From Lachnospiraceae bacterium (GTDB lineage: Bacteria > Bacillota > Clostridia > Lachnospirales > Lachnospiraceae), in assembly GCA_003447295.1 (NCBI GenBank), contig DLZQ01000019.1, positions 6,583 to 27,445 of the forward strand: a stretch of DNA of 20,863 nt, read 5' to 3'. This document shows positions 5,601-13,756 of this stretch, in pieces. Within the stretch, counting starts at the first letter, position 1. The number at the start of each line of letters is the position of its first letter. The position numbers and the translations under genes were made by a program. The notes under the pieces were generated by a model. The model was given only the letters and a program-made list of their open reading frames with translations. It made no database searches and was not told the DNA's origin.

Positions 5601-8208
5601 TCTGCAACTTACTTTTTAACGTATCGCTAAAATCATAGCAGGGCTCCAGATCCAATACACGAATAGAGGATTTCACCGTGACTCTGTGCATGTACCAGTT
5701 CAGAATATATCTGGTCACGGATGCCTTGGTAATATTCTCCGCCAATTTATTGCCGCCCGAACCACTTTTGTCTGTCAGGAAATTTTCATACTGAATTTCC
5801 TTTTTCACTGCACTGTAAATCCATTGCTTGGAGCTGTCAATATCCGTCAGGTAATCAGAAGCCACATAAGGTTTGTTTCCTTCACTATCATCATACAGAT
5901 ATACATTCTCCGTCAGGAACTCTTTCAGTGCTCCCAAGGTCTTATCATTATATTTCTCTATCCCCGCCGTTTGTGCAAAGGATGTGAAAATAGTATTTAC
6001 CTTATCCTTATATGTTGTATCATCCAGGGCCTTTTCAAACATACTCTTACTTTTCACAATAGCTTTTGCAAGGCTCTTATCAGGGTCTGCCTCTGATACG
6101 CGCAACAAGGTCAGAACCAGATTAGTCATAGCCTTATGCTTAGCATCCGAATTTTTCTTATAAAATCCGTAATCTATGATAACCGGAACTCTTGCGGCAT
6201 CGGAACGATTCCCCTTATCGTCTGTAATGCCGAATACCATCTGTGCAATTTTACTTGCGGCATATTTCATATTTTTCGGTTCATCTCCGGAATAGTCACC
6301 CTTCCCGGATAGATAGATCAGATCCACATCATCTAGATCAACACCGCAATAGCTTTTATCAGCAGACACCTCTGGATTCGTCAGATCCGCCAGTTCCTGC
6401 AAAGTAAGTGTAGTCACTTCAATCTTTAATTTATCTACATCACCACTGACAGAGGCAGTACCTTCATACTTCCCTTCTCCTGATAAATTCAAAACCTGCT
6501 TTTTGAACCATTCTTTATTATTAATACCACCATTGTACCTGATGGTCTCCAGTGCATTTTCCCTGTCATCTCCGATAAAGTCATAGGTCTGTGCATTGTC
6601 GAACCCGGTATCTCCCTCTGTCTTTATCTCCACGCTGGAGGCAGTTACCCTAATATAGCTTCCTGTCTGGTTCTCGACATAACTGTCTTCTATCCGATAA
6701 TCACCATCTGTGCATAAAGTTGCATAAGATACATAATAATCACCGTTTTCCGTTACCTTAACAAAGTATGCATCTGCAATGGATTGAAAATTATATACCT
6801 TGTTAACAGAGTCCCAGACAGCCCATAATTTAGCCGGCTTTGAGTCATGATTCAGCAGATATAAGTTATTATCTACATTTTCACCCGATGCAGCATAGGT
6901 CTGTACCGGAGCAGCAGTATTCTCTTTTGCTGAAGACATCGCAGGTGCAGTAGCTGAAGTCTCCGATTTATATGACGGGTCATTGCCGGATGTCGTAGCT
7001 GCTAAATATGCCTTACTCTCCATACCTTCTGCCTGGTCTGCAGCTTCTGTCTGGTTTCCTGCTTCTGCCTGCACACCGGCTTCTAACTGGTTTTCTGCTT
7101 CTCCCTGCGCACCGGCTTCTGTCTGGTTTCCTACTTGTGCCTGTCCACCGGCTTCTGCCTGGCTTCCTGCTTGTGCCTGTCCACCGGCTTCTGCCTGGTT
7201 TCCTGTTTCCGTCTGCACACCGGCTTCTGCCTGGTTTCCTGTTTCCGTCTGCACACCAGTTTCTGCCTGGTTTCCTGCTTCCGTCTGTCCACCGGCTTCT
7301 GCCTGGTTTCCTGCTTCTTCCTGCTCTCCAGCTTCGATCTGTACCGAAGATGTCGTCAAGTTCTGTCCAGTCTCCGCTGCAGGGCGATATTCTTCAGGAA
7401 GATCTGCACCTTTTACAACAGTTCCCAGATATGTATAAGAATCCGCTGTTGCATTTTTCTGATACATTTCCAGATCAATATAATCCTTAACATCAAATTC
7501 CGATGTGGAAGAACCTGTGGGCACCGTCGTAGAAGTATCCAGTCCATAAGTGTTCTTCGTCTCAGCGACCGAACCATCACTCAGACGGATTTCCAATTGT
7601 CCACCCGTTCCGCTAATTCTAGAAAATGTCGGAATAATACTTTGTGCATCCCGGTTCAGCTCCGTTGCCTTAACCATCTCCGTATAGCGGGCATAGCGGG
7701 GCTCCGAAGTAGTCTCATTGTCATTCAGCTTACGATATGTTGCACCATGAAGTACATAATTATATCTACCGCCAACTCCTCGATAAACAAACCGTCCCTT
7801 CAGATTCTCGGAACGACTACCACTCTCTGCTTCCGTATATGGCGATACTGTAATCAGACCATTGGCTCCAACAATGTCACTTCCCGCATTTGTCGCAAGG
7901 TTCGCCATTGCATTCACTCTCTCGGACTGAGACGGCAGTTCTGACAGCTTCCTGCCACCGGCAACCGGTTCTTCTCCGCCTATGAGGTAGCCAATGCTGG
8001 CATTTTCTTTTGACGGAACAATCTCCAGAATATGAAAGGCATCTCCGGAAGACACCGTATCATATACTAATTTCTCAATTCCCGGGAGTGTCTTCTCCTG
8101 CGCCTTTACTTCCATAGAGCCATAGCTCTGGCAGACACCGGCTGCCAAAGCTATGGTAAGAATTCCTGCTATGTACTTTTTTGAGTTGCGTTTCCAATTC
8201 ATGGTCAT
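2605..8208 (-). CDS. Giant secreted protein of the pilus operon (1867 aa), candidate tip adhesin
   Basis: Unknown function; I associate it loosely with the DUF5057 proteins of Clostridia. A Sec signal peptide is visible (Lys/Arg-rich 6-11, hydrophobic 12-25, likely cut after Ala36). There is no LPXTG motif, C-terminal membrane anchor or prepilin motif. Residues about 290-395 are an acidic Gln/Glu/Ala/Gly hexapeptide repeat. Three regions share an alpha/beta pattern: FHILEIVP (58) with DLIYLSG (629) and VPVIIDYG (674); IRVLDLEP (849) with DMIYLGA (909) and YPVVIAD (1016); IRVLQLLS (1274) with DMLILGF (1348) and SILFTHD (1396). EF-hand-like loops lie at 1168-1179 and 1603-1611. The last 230 residues look beta-rich. 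The start ATG overlaps the upstream minor-pilin stop by 4 bp (ATGA) and has an AGGA site 8 nt upstream. The pilY1-like gene position suggests a pilus-associated surface protein; this is inference. Confidence 0.85.
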   Translation of the reverse strand: MTMNWKRNSKKYIAGILTIALAAGVCQSYGSMEVKAQEKTLPGIEKLVYDTVSSGDAFHILEIVPSKENASIGYLIGGEEPVAGGRKLSELPSQSERVNAMANLATNAGSDIVGANGLITVSPYTEAESGSRSENLKGRFVYRGVGGRYNYVLHGATYRKLNDNETTSEPRYARYTEMVKATELNRDAQSIIPTFSRISGTGGQLEIRLSDGSVAETKNTYGLDTSTTVPTGSSTSEFDVKDYIDLEMYQKNATADSYTYLGTVVKGADLPEEYRPAAETGQNLTTSSVQIEAGEQEEAGNQAEAGGQTEAGNQAETGVQTETGNQAEAGVQTETGNQAEAGGQAQAGSQAEAGGQAQVGNQTEAGAQGEAENQLEAGVQAEAGNQTEAADQAEGMESKAYLAATTSGNDPSYKSETSATAPAMSSAKENTAAPVQTYAASGENVDNNLYLLNHDSKPAKLWAVWDSVNKVYNFQSIADAYFVKVTENGDYYVSYATLCTDGDYRIEDSYVENQTGSYIRVTASSVEIKTEGDTGFDNAQTYDFIGDDRENALETIRYNGGINNKEWFKKQVLNLSGEGKYEGTASVSGDVDKLKIEVTTLTLQELADLTNPEVSADKSYCGVDLDDVDLIYLSGKGDYSGDEPKNMKYAASKIAQMVFGITDDKGNRSDAARVPVIIDYGFYKKNSDAKHKAMTNLVLTLLRVSEADPDKSLAKAIVKSKSMFEKALDDTTYKDKVNTIFTSFAQTAGIEKYNDKTLGALKEFLTENVYLYDDSEGNKPYVASDYLTDIDSSKQWIYSAVKKEIQYENFLTDKSGSGGNKLAENITKASVTRYILNWYMHRVTVKSSIRVLDLEPCYDFSDTLKSKLQTDVVNMMGMNGIYDASAINITQMSSAEFIGKIEDLNEKYDMIYLGARVSKMNTENGVTVYNDPQMKGLIYSHVGDYYDYATKTKTDNVTQARETYNARHRLQDSSLDHSKTNDDDPTNKSADVYRGPGNDMNSTRYEEFCQFIEAGYPVVIADTFIKYGDNQIPEASTDTLDKNSYFYKLIQFALKDENGQYLYWQKNIFTESQLMDNTADPKLGTTLSARRSVFCNYLNLSKLSVNWVTTYGAAYPQELEYNGQDGASNGGSLKKIDGKYQLQYIFNLQNDAAISQTGTTYDCKLFVDKNADGRFSGSDYVEGKTYTSSEEVSGLTVYIRKGDEWNKVDPIATANGNRYELRTGETYRVIRALPEEYVGVIPWKLVFYDNADRLVRTAKSGYTSVPQQSGKKTIRVLQLLSDDNRNNWNLHDDSTFSNYINGLTDWNVSIDSMTVTNLVNNKLKISGTSDTDIQRIYQESYNLFQQYDMLILGFGDAYRFGYTYGASDVYYNRLDNVKRNLAVGWAVRDYIESGKSILFTHDTTSYVNNIKSAIQWNDDGHAENNNTNYWYWGYEFNKTIRASVGLDRYGALKEYYQQRVENSTGEEQKRDQEYLNTLKSYTFDEIKEPNSDNDLMQKEGLTKYTVVRFLRSYLEDLRTTNSSEVWFPVKNSLLKQAGYDNGKGPDWNHPSNLLMGDYAGSSLIATQVNEGQITQYPYQISAKEQLEISNTHYQWLQPNMELDRNGDGKNDIVVWYCISGVASGNYKDTNIYNITPNDVVNNYYIYTMGNVTYSGAGHSRPTKDAEIKLFVNTMIAAYNAGVTAPSVSFKDKSGSKIQSVYMLYDPVNHIVLDDKNNGTISVNFQADDYNILAGGQQLCVEFYKSCADDTAGAISVDGITGKVLRLKTDGEDGLKITDSNGKEISPIERNGVQNCYPITNGATYTLKYSSDEMGLFRTDTPGTILNEGAQAATIYARVYTVYDNGSKVTPCGIAELSISAQELFELD
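7024..7341 (-). repeat. 18/36-bp tandem repeat encoding a Gln-Glu-Ala-Gly hexapeptide linker
   Basis: About 17 to 18 copies of an 18-bp unit encode x-Q-x-E-A/T-G, where x varies among Asn, Gly, Val and Ser. A higher-order 36-bp period is clear: the units at 7188-7223 and 7224-7259 are nearly identical, and 7152-7187 and 7260-7295 differ only slightly more. The unit length keeps the frame, so slippage would change linker length without breaking the gene. The stretch is acidic, lacks hydrophobic side chains apart from Ala/Val, and probably forms an extended spacer behind the first domain. Confidence 0.9.
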
Positions 8209-10742
8209 TTATTATCCTTCCTGTTCCAATAAATTACCAATGCTCGTTTGATCTCTAATTGATGTTCCAATCTAGGATCGCTAAAGGTCAGATACAACAT
8301 CTTACTGGACTCATTAGGCTGTATCGTAATCTGTAATTCTCCACCTTCTGTTGATATTGTAGATTTACTGACTTTTGTACCCGGATTTATCGGTTCATCC
8401 GCTTCTATTTTTGCGTCAAATTTCGTCAATCCAGCACCGTTCGTTGCCAACTGAGACTTTTGATCTACTGTGTTGGTATTTGCAAATCCATACATGTTGA
8501 TTATTATCGGGCAGGAATATAAGCCGGGATTTTCCCCGTTACCCCAATGCTGTTTTTTATCTTTTATAAGATTAATATCTATGTCTTCTCCCTGATTGAT
8601 AACCAGATATCTGTTTCCGTTGGGGAAATAAATGTTACATTGAGGGATCAATAATTCTGTTTCCGCTATGATCTTAATCGGCTTACCTTCCTCATTCAGT
8701 ACAATATTGGACCCGGTCGTCCCTTCCGGCACATCAATATATGCCTGTAGTTCCAGACGGTATTCCGTATTCATGTCAATATTATGCTTTGCCCATACAA
8801 ATACCTTTTGTCCGGTTGCGGAAGCACTGACTCTTCTTGTAGAGTTCGTCGAGTCATACTGACTGTTGCTGTTTCCATAGCTAAAATCAAAATTAAGTTC
8901 TCCATTAGCGTCATAATAATATTTACTGAACCCAACCAGTCTCTTTGATTGTTCATTAATATCCCACGCATGCTTCTCTGCTTCGTCTTTTTCAGCAAAA
9001 TACTCAGGTGCAAGTCCGTTTTCTCTGTCATTTGCAATGCGCCACTTTACCTGACTCGCATCTCCGGTATAGTTCACTAATTCGCATTCTACTCTTCCGT
9101 TCCTGAATAAGACAAACTGATCACTCTGGATATAAGGATTACTCTTCTTCTCCGTTGCCAGCAGATTCGGGATATGGATATCAATAGTCTTATACACGAT
9201 ATTATCTTTATCCAGTTTTATCCATGCTCCTACGGTAACCGTCTCATTCAAATGTGTTCCACATTCCAGAACAATCTGGTACGGATTTTTATCTTTTGTT
9301 TCCACAAATTGGTATCCGGAACTGTCACCATCTATTACCCATTCAATAATGGGATATCCATGTGCATAATCCGCCCAGGAGGTCAGACACTCAATAACCG
9401 CACAATAACCGATCTTACTATTATCATCGTACTCATAAGTAGTCAGTCTCTCTGCAATCAGTTCCACTGTATACTTTCCTTCGATCTTTGCCACGGTAAC
9501 ATATGCAGTGTCCGACATAGAAGGATCGGCTATGGAAGTACAGGTCACCCTCAGCACTCCGGCGCCCTGTTTTTCTGCAAATCCTGCCGTAAGTAATGCT
9601 TTCAGATCAGCAACCGCTCCCGTAGAAGCGATTCCGGTTCCTGACGCAAGTGCAGAACCGTCTTTTCTGGTTACGACCCAGTTGACTCCCTGATCAATGG
9701 CTGCCTGTTTTCCTGTCATGGTACAGCTGAATGCCAGTGTTCCGCCGGGCTTTACCTCACCGTCCTTGGGACTGATCACCAGAGAATCAATCTGTTGTGC
9801 TTTTACTGTCACCGTAGCCGTTGCCGCTATGGTAGGGTCTGCCACAGAAGTACAGGTCACCTTCAATATATTATCGCCAAAGTTCTCATCATCCGCTACG
9901 CTCAGTTTTCCATTTACATTGATGGTGCTCTTACATGCGCTGCCATCCTGCCTGCTGACTGACCATTCCACGCCCTTGGCTTTTGCTTCGGCTACTGCCT
10001 CAGAATCACCGGTAAATTCAAATGTAAATACCGCAGTCTGACCTTGTTTCAAATCCGCATGCGTCGGATTGATCTTCAATCCCGTGATCCACATATATGA
10101 TTCGCTGTTCTCTTTGGACAGATCATTTCTCAGCTTAATTGTCTCAGCGATGGTATATGTCTTCTCCATATACGCAAAGGTCATCTTGAGCACAACCTTC
10201 CGGGTTGTCTTGGCTTCGCTGATATCCACATTAAAAGAAGTCACATGTTCAGCCATTAATGCCGGCTTCACATCCTCTGCAGTCAGGTCACCCCAGACAA
10301 TGGTTTCATTGCCATCGGCATCTGTTGTCACTGAATTTTTAGCTTCATAGAGGTAAATCTGATTGGCAGTATCATAGCCGCTGCCGTCATCTCCCTGCCA
10401 GCGGATCATATAGACATTGTCATTGTTATACAGACGAAGCTCGCTGACATTCGTACTATTGATAACATTGCCGGAGGCATCCTGCGCCGGAGTACCATCC
10501 AATGCAACCGCTGCACCGGTGCTATCCAAAAACTGGATATCCTTCTCCACATCAATGATCAGGTCGATCATCTGATTTGCAGTCAGCTGTGCCTCTTCCT
10601 GCAGTGTCAATTCCTTGCTTCCGCGCAAATAGGAATTATTACCTGCAACGATAAAAGCACCGACAGATCCTGCAACGATCGTCATGATAGCCAAAGATAC
10701 AATGATCTCTACCAGTGTGAACCCTTTTTGTCCAATACGCAT
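8205..10742 (-). CDS. Large minor prepilin with two bacterial Ig-like domains (GspJ/PilW-like)
   Basis: 845 aa. The short leader MRIGQKG is followed by FTLVEIIVSLAIM, so PilD should cut after Gly7, leaving N-methylatable Phe and Glu at +5. The N-terminal helix with a Gln/Glu-rich amphipathic continuation (about 45-65) is typical of the PilW/GspJ class. After a pilin-like region (about 70-205) come two BIG2-type Ig-like repeats at about 220-314 and 318-419. They share the patterns I.P....(L/V)K.G.T, V.W.V.R.DGSA and (L/V)(K/R)VTCTS(V/I)ADP. The final 425 residues are unrecognised and apparently beta-rich. GGAGG overlaps the stop of the preceding gene and sets the ATG. It is translationally coupled by an ATGA overlap to the giant secreted protein, which suggests the two are made together. 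The J/W assignment rests on position and N-terminus. Confidence 0.88.
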   Translation of the reverse strand: MRIGQKGFTLVEIIVSLAIMTIVAGSVGAFIVAGNNSYLRGSKELTLQEEAQLTANQMIDLIIDVEKDIQFLDSTGAAVALDGTPAQDASGNVINSTNVSELRLYNNDNVYMIRWQGDDGSGYDTANQIYLYEAKNSVTTDADGNETIVWGDLTAEDVKPALMAEHVTSFNVDISEAKTTRKVVLKMTFAYMEKTYTIAETIKLRNDLSKENSESYMWITGLKINPTHADLKQGQTAVFTFEFTGDSEAVAEAKAKGVEWSVSRQDGSACKSTINVNGKLSVADDENFGDNILKVTCTSVADPTIAATATVTVKAQQIDSLVISPKDGEVKPGGTLAFSCTMTGKQAAIDQGVNWVVTRKDGSALASGTGIASTGAVADLKALLTAGFAEKQGAGVLRVTCTSIADPSMSDTAYVTVAKIEGKYTVELIAERLTTYEYDDNSKIGYCAVIECLTSWADYAHGYPIIEWVIDGDSSGYQFVETKDKNPYQIVLECGTHLNETVTVGAWIKLDKDNIVYKTIDIHIPNLLATEKKSNPYIQSDQFVLFRNGRVECELVNYTGDASQVKWRIANDRENGLAPEYFAEKDEAEKHAWDINEQSKRLVGFSKYYYDANGELNFDFSYGNSNSQYDSTNSTRRVSASATGQKVFVWAKHNIDMNTEYRLELQAYIDVPEGTTGSNIVLNEEGKPIKIIAETELLIPQCNIYFPNGNRYLVINQGEDIDINLIKDKKQHWGNGENPGLYSCPIIINMYGFANTNTVDQKSQLATNGAGLTKFDAKIEADEPINPGTKVSKSTISTEGGELQITIQPNESSKMLYLTFSDPRLEHQLEIKRALVIYWNRKDNK

Positions 10743-10752
10743 AGGAACCTCC

Positions 10753-11316
10753 TTACTTCGTCAGAATCTTTCCCGTCCTGCCGACAGTTGTAATCTCTAT
10801 AGTTCTGGAACCGTTTGTAACAACAATCCGCCTGCAATATTCCTTCTCGTGTCCACCGGCCTCATTCGTATTCTGCTCAAAAGCACCGGATGCCCGGTTA
10901 AATACCAGATGCAGACCTTTTTCACCGGGTGTTGCATAAGGGGTCTTTCCGTCTATTTTAGCTAATGTATACCCTGTTGCCGATGCTCCGTCCTCAAAAT
11001 ATACTTTAATATCGATCGGATCTTTTCCCACGATACGATCTGATACAAGGGTGCCTTTCTGATAGATTTTGGCATGATATTCCTTTCCTTCATAGGTCAG
11101 GACACATTCCACATCATTCTGCTCCTTGCCCAGCGTCAGTACTCTGGTTCTTTCGATCGTGGACACGATCTCATCTGCACATTTTTTTACTTTTCTGCCT
11201 GTCAACGAAGACGCCGATATCGCCATCACTCCTACCAGAATCGCCATAATCGCGATCACGATAATCAGTTCTACCAGCGAAAAACCTCCGTTATTACTTT
11301 TTCTGCCAGTTCTCAT
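10753..11316 (-). CDS. Minor pseudopilin, GspH/FimT-like
   Basis: 187 aa from the ATG at 11316. Gly11 is followed by FSLVELIIVIAIMAILVGVM, a class-III prepilin signal with Glu at +5. Its size and the post-helix pattern, a basic RKVKKCADEI segment followed by strands, fit the GspH/FimT/FimU minor pilins that help prime fibre assembly. The C-terminus IEITTVGRTGKI also fits that class. It overlaps the end of the 814-aa gene by 23 bp in another frame, so it is probably coupled. The start is ambiguous: GGAG at 11329-11332 lies 12 nt before this ATG but only 6 nt before an in-frame TTG at 11322, which would add two residues. The pilin signal is unaffected. Confidence is high for prepilin and moderate for the H subclass. 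Confidence 0.88.
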   Translation of the reverse strand: MRTGRKSNNGGFSLVELIIVIAIMAILVGVMAISASSLTGRKVKKCADEIVSTIERTRVLTLGKEQNDVECVLTYEGKEYHAKIYQKGTLVSDRIVGKDPIDIKVYFEDGASATGYTLAKIDGKTPYATPGEKGLHLVFNRASGAFEQNTNEAGGHEKEYCRRIVVTNGSRTIEITTVGRTGKILTK

Positions 11317-13738
11317 ATACAATCAGTTCTCCAAGCTTTATATCACTGTTTATGTATGCCTTGCCATCTGAATGGAGATAGCCTTCTCCACCCTTTAAAA
11401 ACTGTGCTACGGAATACTCTGTCTCAGTTATTCCCGCTTTATTGGAATAAGTCATTACATGTAATACCGCATCACGGTCAGGTTCCACATTGACATTCTG
11501 TCCCAGCGTAATGTTTCCTCCAGCCAGTATGGTTCCGTGGAAGTTACTGCTCACTTTTACATTTCCGGTAGCAATGATCAGGCCACGGAAATTTTCCGCG
11601 GAAGTATATTCATAATCTCCCTGAACCACTACTGCTTTATATTCCGAATCCGCACCGGTAAAATATTTTGCACCGGACTTATCTACAATATTAGTGTCAG
11701 CTCTTACAACTCCCCAATAGGTCAGAATCTTTCCTTCATTCACCAGATTGGTGTAGGCATTTGCTGTATCAGCAGTCTCTAAAGGCAATAATTGCTCGTA
11801 ACTGTCTATCATCTTCTTAGACAAAGCCTTAAATTTGCTCTGATCTGCGGTAAGCAGAGCCTGGTATCCCACATTATTTTTATCGGTTCCCAGTGTAGAA
11901 GGATGAAGCTCTGCGGAATGATCCTCACTACATACCAAATTTCCGGATAAATGCATGATATAAGCTCCGGATGAGGCTTCTCGCACCTTGACCGCCTTGG
12001 TATACAGGCTGGCATACGCATCCATTGTTTCTTTATTTACGCTATAATAATCCTGATAATACCGTGCCGCATTGGTTCTGCCTTCTTCTGTTGTACTGTC
12101 AAAAGCGACATAATAATAAACCAATGTAATTTTGCTGTTAATGCGTTTAAAGTACTTCTGCACATTACTGCTGTTTAACCCATAAGAAGCCAGTGTATTT
12201 CCGTTTAATGCCGTACAAGGCACATCAAATACTACCTCCCTCACACCGTCTCTTACTTTTTTATTTGACTGGTCCCAGATCAGATCATAATACTGTTCTT
12301 TCGTCACCGGATTACTGGATCCTCCCAGAACAGACTTGCCGGAAGCATCCAATGCAATACACTGTGCCGGGATCAGATATGCCAACTGATCACTCTTCAC
12401 AGCTATGGACTGCCCCATCATAATATCTTTCACACCGGTATTCAGAGCTGCATCTTCTCCGGACAGACCGGACTTCGCCGTGTTCAATGAAATATAGGAA
12501 TTTCCCGCCAGTGTCAGATTGCGAAGTTCATTCAGATATATCTCCGTATCTGTTCCATTCACGATCACTGCACTGTTATCCGCATTATTGCGTCCCGTAC
12601 CAAATCCAATATATTGACCGGTATATTCTCCGTCTATCAGTGTTCCTGCTTTAAAATTATTCCGCTGACCATCCATCCTCAGATCTCCGGCTACATAAAT
12701 ACTATTACCGGCAAAATCAATTTTTCCCACGCTTGCCGTATTATTACCGCCGCCGTGCATCCGTATGGTTCCTGCCCATAGTTCTCCGTATTGGTCACTT
12801 GTCAGAGTGGCTCCTCTTCCCAGATACAGATCCTTCGCCACTACCATTCGTTTATCTGCATTTTCATTGCCTGCAGTTTCCTGTAAATTCACCGTTACCC
12901 CGGTACCATTTTCGGTATTCGCTTCTTCACTTCCAATAATAAGCCTGTCAGCGTAAAAGCTTCCACCGATGGTATTATTGCTCAAATTCATAGGCGCATC
13001 GGGAATGACCTGAATATTGTTCTGTGCGACCATGGAAATTCCGGTGATGGACGGAAGTGTTACTGCCTGTGCAAATTCCATATCCGGAAGCTTGACTCTA
13101 AGATCTGTCTGGATCACAGAGACATACCCTGCATCATCCGTATAAGTAACTTTCAAATTGCAAAAGGACAGACCATCTGTATACAGCTTCAGATCTCCCT
13201 TAGGGATTCCACTCCAGGTAGGATCTCCTTCCTTCTCCTGAATGAGATTACCGGAAGTATCCTGATAGACACGATAAGTATCTGTTCCTCTGACAGCCTC
13301 AAGCACTGTGTTCTGTGCCAACGCTGTATCAGCACTGATATAGTTATACAGCTTGGTCAGATCATATACCGTAGTATCATCCGCCTTATAATATTCCTGC
13401 ATACTACTTAAAAAGTAATATCTCATTTTAGAATTCTTCTGCTCTTCGGATGTCGATTCAAAGCTCTCCAGTACCTTCGTGTAGGCTCCTGATACAGAGG
13501 CGGAAATCTGCCCTTCCATCCCCATCCGGATCTCGTCCAGCACAGTCTCCGCAGAATAAAAGTTATCCTTTGCCTGCAGGTTGTTGGCCTTCATCTGATA
13601 ATTTAACAGAGACATATACATCAAAACACTGGCTAAAATGCCAATAAAGGCCATAGCTATGATCACAACGACCATAGCCGAGCCCTTATTCGCAGCTTCT
13701 TTATGATTTTTTTCAAAATGTCTCCGGAATATATTCAT
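11294..13738 (-). CDS. Atypical large minor pilin, PilX/GspK-like, lacking Glu5
   Basis: 814 aa. A basic leader ends in NKG (17-19), followed by SAMVVVIIAMAFIGILASVLMYMSL. The presumed cleavage is after Gly19, but position +5 of the mature protein is Val instead of the near-universal Glu. GspK/PilX-class tip pseudopilins share this exception. The following NNLQAKDNFYSAETVLDEIR resembles the PilX N-terminal family, where helix alpha-1 continues with a YxAE motif. Residues about 250-430 and 735-785 are rich in short strands with Gly/Asn turns (for example GLIIATGNVKVSSNFHGTIL), suggesting a beta-solenoid such as in PilX-associated or bactofilin-like proteins. It starts 18 bp after the I-like minor pilin gene with a GGAAG-type ribosome site. 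It is far larger than GspK (about 320 aa) or PilX (about 170-200 aa). The fold of the body is inferred. Confidence 0.85.
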   Translation of the reverse strand: MNIFRRHFEKNHKEAANKGSAMVVVIIAMAFIGILASVLMYMSLLNYQMKANNLQAKDNFYSAETVLDEIRMGMEGQISASVSGAYTKVLESFESTSEEQKNSKMRYYFLSSMQEYYKADDTTVYDLTKLYNYISADTALAQNTVLEAVRGTDTYRVYQDTSGNLIQEKEGDPTWSGIPKGDLKLYTDGLSFCNLKVTYTDDAGYVSVIQTDLRVKLPDMEFAQAVTLPSITGISMVAQNNIQVIPDAPMNLSNNTIGGSFYADRLIIGSEEANTENGTGVTVNLQETAGNENADKRMVVAKDLYLGRGATLTSDQYGELWAGTIRMHGGGNNTASVGKIDFAGNSIYVAGDLRMDGQRNNFKAGTLIDGEYTGQYIGFGTGRNNADNSAVIVNGTDTEIYLNELRNLTLAGNSYISLNTAKSGLSGEDAALNTGVKDIMMGQSIAVKSDQLAYLIPAQCIALDASGKSVLGGSSNPVTKEQYYDLIWDQSNKKVRDGVREVVFDVPCTALNGNTLASYGLNSSNVQKYFKRINSKITLVYYYVAFDSTTEEGRTNAARYYQDYYSVNKETMDAYASLYTKAVKVREASSGAYIMHLSGNLVCSEDHSAELHPSTLGTDKNNVGYQALLTADQSKFKALSKKMIDSYEQLLPLETADTANAYTNLVNEGKILTYWGVVRADTNIVDKSGAKYFTGADSEYKAVVVQGDYEYTSAENFRGLIIATGNVKVSSNFHGTILAGGNITLGQNVNVEPDRDAVLHVMTYSNKAGITETEYSVAQFLKGGEGYLHSDGKAYINSDIKLGELIVYENWQKK

Positions 13739-13756
13739 GGTTCTCTTCTTCCTTCC

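Noticed and set aside
5116..6163. Plus-strand frames of 96 to 138 aa within the giant gene
   Set aside because: No start signals or domains; they are antisense shadows of a continuous 1867-codon frame.
7024..7341. CRISPR-like periodic array
   Set aside because: The repeats are contiguous 18-bp coding units without unique spacers and stay in frame within a protein.
6983..7944. Long plus-strand open frames (151, 160 and 269 aa) rich in Pro/Cys/Leu repeats
   Set aside because: They are antisense shadows of the 18/36-bp repeat inside the giant secreted protein gene. They lack ribosome sites, and the minus frame is open over 5.6 kb with a signal peptide.
8130..8208. Lipoprotein signal in the giant protein (Cys26 after a hydrophobic stretch)
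   Set aside because: The sequence before Cys is AAGV-C, so position -1 is Val, which does not fit a lipobox. A standard signal peptidase I site after Ala36 fits better.
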